Source of the DNA: Gordonia jacobaea
Lineage (GTDB): Bacteria; Actinomycetota; Actinomycetes; Mycobacteriales; Mycobacteriaceae
Length of the DNA: 64,000 nucleotides
Direction of reading: 5' to 3'
Assembly: GCF_001186365.1 (NCBI RefSeq)
Contig: NZ_LDTZ01000017.1
Coordinates: forward strand, 124,001-188,000
Positions 58,179 through 64,000 of this stretch are shown piece after piece (the stretch's first letter is position 1; each line of letters opens with the position of its first letter). The position numbers and the translations under genes were made by a program. The notes under the pieces are model-generated. The model made no database searches. It worked only from the letters and a program-made list of their open reading frames with translations, and was not told where the DNA came from.

Positions 58179-59314
58179 CGCAGTGCTCCTGCCCGTCGGT
58201 CCGAGTATTCGAGGTATCCCTGCCCCGTACGCGTTCGTCCTTCGATCTCGCCATGCCACTGGTATCCGGCGATATAGCCCATGCCCGCGTAGAGCCAATG
58301 AGTATCGACAGTTCCGTCGATGTAGGAGGTCGTGCCGTCGTCATGGGTGAAACGCCAGGTGAACGCGGTCGGCAGTACCATCTCGGCGCGGCCGTCGTAA
58401 CTGGTTGGTACGGAGGCGAACTCGGTCACGGTGAACTCTGCCTCGACTCCGATCCGTCGTACGCCCGTGCCCACCTGCCTGATATCTGCGCCCATGAGGG
58501 CGGTATGGCGGCCGAAGGCGCCAAGCGCGCACGCAACGATCTGCTCTCCGGGCCCGAGATCGAGGACGTGGTAGGTGAAGAAATCGGCGGGGATCTTCAG
58601 CGGCGTGGGAAGCATCCGCGGCAGGTCCATGAACGGCGCGTAGCCGATGCCGTACTCGAAGGTGCAGGTTCCGCTGACCTGTTGCGCGGCAGAGTCTTTG
58701 GATGCGATCGTGCCCTCGTACTGACACAGGAGACTGTAGTGGCGGTAGATTTCGCTATCGGCGACCCAGCTGATGTCGTCTGTGCAGTGCAGATCGAGTG
58801 CGACATTCAGGTCGTCGAGGGTGCTGCGTAGGTGCACCGAGGGGTAGTCGACGCTCAAAGTGTGATTCTGTCCGAAGCGGAGAACACTCCCGTCGTCGGC
58901 CAGTTCCGTTCCGTCGACGCCGAAGACGTGGAAGGAGCGGGTCGGATCGGATTGCGCTGTGCCCCAGCCAAGTTGCGTGACCCCGCGCGGCCGACCGGGG
59001 ATGGCGCCGTTGTCGTCCCAGGCGCGGAATCCGGTGCCGCCGATCACGATCATGTGGGCAAGGAATCGATGCGGCTCCGGTAGGTCGGGGATCATGATGC
59101 CGTAGTGCGCGGCACCTTTGGTCAGCACGCGCGTCGAACTCGGGGGGAACGTCAGATCTTTGGGGAGGTCGTCACGGACGGCAGAGTTGTGGTTCGAGGT
59201 ACGCATCACTCGAGCGACCGCTGAGATCCCGAGACGCTTGAGGCCGCCGGACCGATCGGTGCTGGTGTAGTGAACCGGACGTGCGGATGGCCTTGCACAC
59301 TGCGCGGAACTCAT
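58175..59314 (-). CDS. DUF6670-like lipocalin-type protein, copy 1
   Basis: The 379-residue protein shares its layout with the gene at 59900: GAAHYGIMIPDLPEPHRFL near 60, FHVFGVDGTELADDGS, SVDYPSVHLRSTLDDLNVAL, TCTFEYGIGYAPF and a final GYIAGYQWHGEI, GYLEYSDRR. It resembles proteins annotated DUF6670, thought to have a lipocalin-like fold near AttH/CrtC, but the family name is from memory. ATG 59314 follows GAGGAG. It overlaps neighbours on both sides, in an operon with an SRPBCC protein and an F420-type reductase, so a lipid or hydrophobic ligand is likely. Confidence 0.75.
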   Translation of the reverse strand: MSSAQCARPSARPVHYTSTDRSGGLKRLGISAVARVMRTSNHNSAVRDDLPKDLTFPPSSTRVLTKGAAHYGIMIPDLPEPHRFLAHMIVIGGTGFRAWDDNGAIPGRPRGVTQLGWGTAQSDPTRSFHVFGVDGTELADDGSVLRFGQNHTLSVDYPSVHLRSTLDDLNVALDLHCTDDISWVADSEIYRHYSLLCQYEGTIASKDSAAQQVSGTCTFEYGIGYAPFMDLPRMLPTPLKIPADFFTYHVLDLGPGEQIVACALGAFGRHTALMGADIRQVGTGVRRIGVEAEFTVTEFASVPTSYDGRAEMVLPTAFTWRFTHDDGTTSYIDGTVDTHWLYAGMGYIAGYQWHGEIEGRTRTGQGYLEYSDRRAGALR

Positions 59315-59829
59315 AGCACTCCTCCTCGGGCCGGGTACTGGGTATCGAAGTGGCGCTGGGTATCCCCGATGATCGATGCGAACAGGCGGCGATTGAGAGG
59401 GACACCTGCGGCGACGATGGGGCCGAAGCCGCGGTGGGCGTCGAACGCGAAACGCCATGTGAACCTACTCCCCGATCCCAACGCTGTGACGTGGTAGTCC
59501 TCCGCGAAGGATCGGAACAGCGGAACACTCGCCTCGGTGGCATAGAAACTGTGCCGGTGAATGGTGTTGTCCCACAGAAAGAAATGCTCACGCAAGGTCA
59601 TCACGCCCCGAAGCACGGCTACTTCGCGGCGACTGCCGACGCCGAGGGGCTCGGGACTCAGGTAGTGCCCGCGCAGCGCGCGCACCCACGGTAACGGCTG
59701 CGGCGCAACGATATCTGCCCAGACGGTGTCGGGATCAGCGCCCGGAACGTCGACGTCGTAGCTGAAGCTGTGCTGTGCGGTGTCGAAGTAGCTGAGGTCG
59801 ACGGGGTCAAGGGTGGTCCAGATGGCCAT
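59311..59829 (-). CDS. SRPBCC (START-like) family protein
   Basis: The 172-residue protein begins MAIWTTLDPVDLSYFDTAQH and has a START/polyketide-cyclase pattern: SYDVDVPGADPDTVWADI, WVRALRGHYLSPEPLGVGS, LREHFFLWDNTIHRHSFYA, and a long C-terminal helix GVPLNRRLFASIIGDTQRHF. Such folds bind hydrophobic ligands. ATG 59829 follows AAAGGAG. The stop overlaps the next gene by ATGA. Confidence 0.82.
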   Translation of the reverse strand: MAIWTTLDPVDLSYFDTAQHSFSYDVDVPGADPDTVWADIVAPQPLPWVRALRGHYLSPEPLGVGSRREVAVLRGVMTLREHFFLWDNTIHRHSFYATEASVPLFRSFAEDYHVTALGSGSRFTWRFAFDAHRGFGPIVAAGVPLNRRLFASIIGDTQRHFDTQYPARGGVL

Positions 59830-59899
59830 GGGCGCTCCTTTGGTTGATAGTCGATCAGTGCTGGGTGTCGTCTGTGCTGAGTGCAGTCCGCCGGTCTGC

Positions 59900-60982
59900 T
59901 TACGACCGACTCTGCTTGCGGCGCAGATCAATCCATTCGATGTATCCGGTGTCGGCGATGGACGCTGCGCGAAAGGTGCCCGTGTAGTGATAAGCGCCGA
60001 CGTAGCCACGGCCGTGGCCGAACCGCCACGGCGCATCGACCTCGCCGTCGATTACGAGGACCTCGTGACCTTGGCTGTCGCGAACCAGCCACCGAAGTCT
60101 TTGCGGCACAGGCATACCGCGTCCCCACGGATCGACCTGGTCGCGACCCCACTCGATCACCTCGAATTCGATGTCGTCGAAGACCTGTCGATCACCGTAG
60201 GCGGTCCGTAGATGCGCCATCAGGCACGCCGATTGGCCGCGTGCCTGCACCTCAGTGAGAAGCACCTGGGTGACGTCATCGAGTTGGAGAATCTGGTAGG
60301 TGAAATAGTCCGACGGCAGTTTGAGTCGTGGTGGCAACGGGGACGCGGAGAAGTTCTGCGGCGTCATCGCGCGGCAGTATTCAAAGGTCCCCAGCCCCTC
60401 CACGGAGGTCGCGCCGGCATCGTCTGTGATCGTGCCCGTGTACGGTGCCAGCAGACTCAGATGGTCATAGACCGGGGACTTGGTGAAGTAGGCGACATTG
60501 TCGGTGACCTCCAGATTCAGATCGACAGAAAACGTCGAATACCGCCCTCGCACCGCCACTTTCGGCAGTGCGACCTCGATCTCGAGGTCCTGACCCCACG
60601 CCAGCTTCGAGCCGTCTGCGGCCAAGTCACAATCGCGGCGCGCGTCGTAGCGCTGGTAGTGGTACTGATCTCCGTGTGCTGTCGACGACAAGACTGTCGT
60701 CGTGCGTCGGGCATCGGGCTCGACGACGAACCCGTCATTGTCGAACAACTCGGTTCCGGTCGCACCGATCAGGGTCATCGTATTCAGGTATCGATGCGGG
60801 TCCGGCAACCGTGGCACGAAGACTCCGAAATGCGTGAAGCCCCACCGCCGCGATGCCTCGTGCGGGATCAGTTCCGGGCTGCCCGCATAGGGCTTCTGCG
60901 ATGCGTCGATTCGCCGGTCGGCCAATGGGAGTGCGACCTGCACGATGGCTGCGGCCGCGGCGGTCGATATGCGGTCGTTCAC
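59900..60982 (-). CDS. DUF6670-like lipocalin-type protein, copy 2
   Basis: The 360-residue protein is the first gene of the operon. It aligns with the protein at 58175: RWGFTHFGVFVPRLPDPHRY, YSTFSVDLNLEVTDNVAYF, GTFEYCRAMTPQNF, KLPSDYFTYQILQLDDV and GHGRGYVGAYHYTGTF. Identity is low but the order of motifs is the same, so the two are old paralogues. It lies divergent from the HxlR gene with about 300 bp between. Confidence 0.75.
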   Translation of the reverse strand: MNDRISTAAAAAIVQVALPLADRRIDASQKPYAGSPELIPHEASRRWGFTHFGVFVPRLPDPHRYLNTMTLIGATGTELFDNDGFVVEPDARRTTTVLSSTAHGDQYHYQRYDARRDCDLAADGSKLAWGQDLEIEVALPKVAVRGRYSTFSVDLNLEVTDNVAYFTKSPVYDHLSLLAPYTGTITDDAGATSVEGLGTFEYCRAMTPQNFSASPLPPRLKLPSDYFTYQILQLDDVTQVLLTEVQARGQSACLMAHLRTAYGDRQVFDDIEFEVIEWGRDQVDPWGRGMPVPQRLRWLVRDSQGHEVLVIDGEVDAPWRFGHGRGYVGAYHYTGTFRAASIADTGYIEWIDLRRKQSRS

Positions 60983-61277
60983 GCGGGCTGCCCTGGTCGA
61001 CGATCTGGTTCGCGAAGTCTCTGTTGATACACGGTGTAATCCAATCTATGAACCACTTCGGGTTGCTCGGATGCATCGATCATCTAGCTGTCGCTCCGCC
61101 GGGCGACTGCTGTCAACGACAGTTTGCCAGTACAGACGGGTTTCGGGGCCGTTCCCCGCGCGGGCTAGCCATAAAACTATGCCGACTGACATACCGATCG
61201 ATAGTCCACTAATTGGACCAAAGATGCAAGGGTGTGGCAGCGCTCAGGGGCTGAAGTCGCCCGGTATTCTCGAAACC

Positions 61278-61619
61278 ATGTCCGACGACGAGTCAGCTCC
61301 CATCCCTGGGAACGCTGTCCGCGGCTCGGAGACTGGTCGGCCGATCATGGCCGCATTCGACCTCTTGGGCCGTCGATGGATGTTGCGGATACTCTGGGAA
61401 CTCCGCTTCGGAGCGGTGCGATTCTCCGACCTTCGTCGCCGAATTCCCGAGGCGTCTCCGACAACGATGTCTCAGCGGCTCGACGAGCTGGTCGACGCGA
61501 AGATCGTCACCAAAGGGCGCTCGGGCTACCGGTTGACGACGCACGGCGCAGCGCTTCTGGTCAGCCTGGGGCCACTCGAGTTATGGGCGAAGTCGTGGAA
61601 ATTGGCGCACCGTGATTGA
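61278..61619 (+). CDS. HxlR-family transcription regulator
   Basis: The 113-residue winged-helix regulator has the HxlR core: LLGRRWMLRILWELRFGAVR, FSDLRRRIPEASPTTMSQRL, DELVDAKIVTKGRSGYRLTT. It lacks the usual N-terminal cysteine, so it is probably not an aldehyde or redox sensor. ATG 61278 is chosen over upstream starts because conserved residues begin shortly after. It is divergent from the DUF6670-like operon and its likely regulator. Confidence 0.85.
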   Translation: MSDDESAPIPGNAVRGSETGRPIMAAFDLLGRRWMLRILWELRFGAVRFSDLRRRIPEASPTTMSQRLDELVDAKIVTKGRSGYRLTTHGAALLVSLGPLELWAKSWKLAHRD

Positions 61620-62033
61620 CCCTCGTTTCACCGACAGGTCGCGTAAAGGGAGAGTGCGGGCGGCATGTGCTCTATACCGCTTGGGAGTTCCGGCGTCGGC
61701 CTAGATATCGAAGATCGGGATCGCAATCGTGGCTTTCATTACTGCTTTCCCGGCCGAGCGACGCGGCTCTAAGGTGCCTTGTCGAACTCTTCCTCGAGTC
61801 CCTGACCGTTCCCCAAGAAACAACTCACGGAAACGTACACAAGCCGGGAAAAGAATACTTCCCCTAGTTTCTGCACGGCTGGATGCCGCGCGGACCCTTC
61901 CCCTGCTTTCCGCGCCGGCGGACACGGGCCCCAGCCATCGCGCCGAATTCGGCCGGACCTCGTCTGTGCCGCGCGAACCGGGGTTGTCGGATCGTCGCGT
62001 GTACTGTCCGGTTCGAGCGCCTATTCGGACCGC
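61620..62033. other. Gene-free region with second dispersed element
   Basis: The 414 bp between HxlR and the CPBP stop have no convincing gene. Frames crossing it (61729-62442 plus, 61864-62820 minus) are Arg/Pro-rich shadows. The element at 61828-61874 is the only notable content. Confidence 0.6.
61828..61874. repeat. Dispersed element copy 2
   Basis: TTCCCCTAGTTTCTGC (61859-61874) is identical to 26811-26826, and the preceding 31 bases (GGAAACGTACACAAGCCGGG start) match 26780-26810 at about two-thirds of positions. The left arm of the inverted repeat in copy 1 is not preserved here. A variant TTCCCCTGCTTTCCGC follows at 61896-61911. Confidence 0.75.
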
Positions 62034-62792
62034 CTATCCCCCGAACCGCCAAGCCAGCGCGGCGCCGACGGCACCGATGCCATTGGCGGCCCAGTGCAAG
62101 GCTATGGGAGCGAGCAGACTGTCGCTGCGCACGCGGAGCCATCCGAGAAGCACACCTGCTGCTGCCGTGACGGCGACAGCCACCACGACACCGATGAACT
62201 GTGCGAACACGGTCTGTCCGAAGAGGTCTGACAGGCCCGCGTTGCCCGCGGTGAGTCCGAGTGACGTGACCACATGCCAACAGCCGAAGAGCACGGCTTG
62301 GATCAGCAGGGCGCGGGTGGGCGTCGTGAGTCGACGCAGCGAGCCGAACAGCACACCACGGAAGAACAACTCCTCGGGCAGCACCGTCTGGAACGGAATC
62401 ACGACGAACGCAGCCAGTAGCGCGTGTCCGAGGTCGCGATAGGCGTCGTTCTGAAACAGCTCGCGTGTCGGCGGAATGGCGACGCCGACAACGACCACAA
62501 CAACGACCGCAAGGACGATGACCAACGCGTATCGTCCGCCGCTGCGCAGGCCCGCACCGCCGAGGCCCAGGTCCTCGTGAGTGAGCCCCGCGGCGAGCGC
62601 GATGGACACTGCAACCACCGCGGCGACCGTCACCAACCATTCGACGCCCGGAAAGTGCAGAAAATGAGCGCACATCTGCGCGGTCAGCATTAACGCGGCA
62701 CCAACAATTGGCACCAACCACAGTCGACGACGCTTTCGAGAATCGGGCAAGCGTGAGCTCGCGGATGAGACATTGTCGTTGCGGCTCACCAC
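62034..62792 (-). CDS. CPBP-family intramembrane metalloprotease
   Basis: The 252-residue protein has about seven hydrophobic segments and the CPBP (Abi/CAAX) motifs: PEELFFRGVLFGSLRR near 140, FGCWHVVTSLGL, and IALHWAANGIGA near the end. The Glu-Glu, Arg and His catalytic positions are present. Relatives act in bacteriocin immunity or protein processing, but the substrate is unknown. It is divergent from the hydrolase gene with 67 bp between. Confidence 0.88.
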   Translation of the reverse strand: MVSRNDNVSSASSRLPDSRKRRRLWLVPIVGAALMLTAQMCAHFLHFPGVEWLVTVAAVVAVSIALAAGLTHEDLGLGGAGLRSGGRYALVIVLAVVVVVVVGVAIPPTRELFQNDAYRDLGHALLAAFVVIPFQTVLPEELFFRGVLFGSLRRLTTPTRALLIQAVLFGCWHVVTSLGLTAGNAGLSDLFGQTVFAQFIGVVVAVAVTAAAGVLLGWLRVRSDSLLAPIALHWAANGIGAVGAALAWRFGG

Positions 62793-62859
62793 GGTAGCGT
62801 CGCACAGGTTTAGGATTCACGAGTCACATCGATGTCCGATGACCACGAAGGGTGCCCAG

Positions 62860-64000
62860 GTGCCAGACAAGCCAGCGACCGGCTCCGAGCACGATGCGTC
62901 GTCGAAGACCAGTACCTCGGGTCCTACACCCGACGGTGACGGCCAACTCGCCGAGCCCAGCACTGTCGACAGCAAAGCGGCAGCCGACACCAAGCCCGCC
63001 GTCGAGAACAAGGCGGGCCAAGACAGCAAGGCGGACCAAGACAGCAAGCCCGACGCCGAAGACGAGCACGGCAGGTCGTCGTCGAGCTGGTCGTCGAAGC
63101 TGCGGCACGCGGCGCTGGCCTATGCGCATCGCATCAGTTTCGCCGGGCTCATGTTCGGGACGGTCTTCCTCTGGTTGTCGACGACGCCCTCATTGCTGCC
63201 GCGCGGCCCGTTGTTCCAGGGCGTCGTGTCGGGTGGCGCTGCGGCAGTCGGCTATTGCGTCGGTGTGTTCATCGCCTGGCTGGTGCGGTACATGCTGTCT
63301 CGCTCGGAGCGCTGGCCGTCGCCGAAGCGAAACTATTGGATTGCGTTGGGTTTGATCGCGATCATCGGCACGGTCGTGATGCTGTACTGGTATTCGCGGT
63401 GGCAGACCGAGATTCGCAATCTGATGGGTGTCGAGAACCTCACCTGGACGGCGTATCCGATCATCGCGATCTTCGCCGTGCTCGTCTTCGTGCTGTTGAT
63501 GGTGATCGGGCAAGCATGGGCGAGTCTCGTGACATGGCTTGTGCGACAGCTCAGAAAGATCGCTCCGCCACGCGTTGCCGCGGTCGCGGGACTCCTCGTG
63601 GTCGCGCTGGTGACCGTATTCATCCTCAACGGTGTTGTCGCGAAGTACTCGATGAAGGCGCTCAACAGCACATTCGCCTCCGCCAACGACGAGGTCCGGC
63701 CGAACACCGCTCCCCCGACGTCCGGGCTCCGATCGGGCGGCCCCGGGTCGCTGGTGACGTGGGAGTCGCTCGGGCGTGAGGGTCGTGTGATCGTCTCCAA
63801 CGGACCGGACATCGCGAAGCTGTCGGAGTTCAACCAGCAACCGGCGATGGAACCGATCCGAGCGTTCGTCGGACTGGGTTCCGGCGACAATCTGCGCGCC
63901 AACGCGCAGTTGGCTGCCGACGAACTCGTGCGCGCGGGTGGCTTGAAGCGCAAGGTGATCGCGATCGGGTCGACGACCGGATCCGGTTGGCTCAACAAGG
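62860..64000 (+). CDS. Membrane alpha/beta-hydrolase (Abhydrolase_9 type), 3' end outside window
   Basis: The frame from GTG 62860 stays open to the right edge, 380 codons. GAAGGG lies seven bases upstream, and an in-frame ATG at 62839 has no ribosome site. The first 75 residues are acidic and disordered, with QDSKADQDSK repeats. Four membrane helices follow (about 90-235: SFAGLMFGTVFLWLSTTPSL, GGAAAVGYCVGVFIAWL, NYWIALGLIAIIGTVVMLY, IIAIFAVLVFVLLMVIGQ). The hydrolase domain begins near 320 with IRAFVGLGSGDNLRANAQLA and KVIAIGSTTGSGW. The catalytic serine lies beyond the window. Confidence 0.85.
   Translation, partial: MPDKPATGSEHDASSKTSTSGPTPDGDGQLAEPSTVDSKAAADTKPAVENKAGQDSKADQDSKPDAEDEHGRSSSSWSSKLRHAALAYAHRISFAGLMFGTVFLWLSTTPSLLPRGPLFQGVVSGGAAAVGYCVGVFIAWLVRYMLSRSERWPSPKRNYWIALGLIAIIGTVVMLYWYSRWQTEIRNLMGVENLTWTAYPIIAIFAVLVFVLLMVIGQAWASLVTWLVRQLRKIAPPRVAAVAGLLVVALVTVFILNGVVAKYSMKALNSTFASANDEVRPNTAPPTSGLRSGGPGSLVTWESLGREGRVIVSNGPDIAKLSEFNQQPAMEPIRAFVGLGSGDNLRANAQLAADELVRAGGLKRKVIAIGSTTGSGWLNK

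Overview
The window comes from a high-GC actinobacterium of the order Mycobacteriales, most likely Gordonia or a close relative. The evidence is conserved gene order: fhaA-fhaB-pstP-rodA-pbpA-pknA-pknB-trpG-crgA to the left of tRNA-Ala/tRNA-Ile-DUF3566-gyrA-gyrB-dciA-recF-gnd-dnaN-oriC-dnaA, then rpmH-rnpA-yidD-yidC-jag-rsmG-parA-parB, a GNAT gene, cwlM-trxA-trxB, and an anti-sigma/sigM pair. The genus is an inference from this layout, the Tyr/Gln/Gly-rich FhaA linker and dispersed intergenic repeats.

Positions 1-9735 are an accessory defence-type island ending at the 3' end of a tRNA-Leu gene. It holds a type I restriction-modification locus (the last codons of a probable hsdM, then hsdS and hsdR) with a large divergent GIY-YIG protein between hsdS and hsdR. 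Next is a two-gene operon of a degenerate RNase H/RuvC-like protein and an atypical Ser/Thr kinase, then a divergent pair of small genes around a repeat-containing operator.

Positions 9736-26546 carry the cell-wall growth and signalling operon (FHA proteins, PP2C phosphatase, SEDS and PBP pair, PknA and PknB) followed by trpG, crgA, a small membrane gene flanked by 46-bp direct repeats with DnaA boxes, a zinc-ribbon rhomboid protease, ppiA, a DUF4190 protein, a secreted cutinase and a DUF1622 protein. Positions 26547-52201 are the replication origin neighbourhood, with DnaA boxes and an AT-rich palindrome between dnaA and dnaN, three parS sites near rsmG/parAB, and the cwlM/thioredoxin/SigM block. 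The PknA/PknB/PstP/FhaA/FhaB genes and CwlM, a known PknB-regulated switch for peptidoglycan precursor synthesis in mycobacteria, frame the origin on both sides.

Directly upstream of sigM, where mycobacteria carry murJ (mviN), the order breaks. Positions 52202-57722 hold a small accessory cluster of SUKH (SMI1/KNR4) proteins, NTF2-like or lipoprotein paralogues and a PA-domain protein. Tandem duplication, truncation and frameshifts resemble a polymorphic-toxin immunity array, but no toxin gene is visible. Positions 57765-61619 hold a minus-strand operon (truncated F420-type reductase, two DUF6670-like paralogues, an SRPBCC protein) divergent from an HxlR regulator. The window closes with a CPBP protease and the first 380 codons of a membrane alpha/beta-hydrolase.
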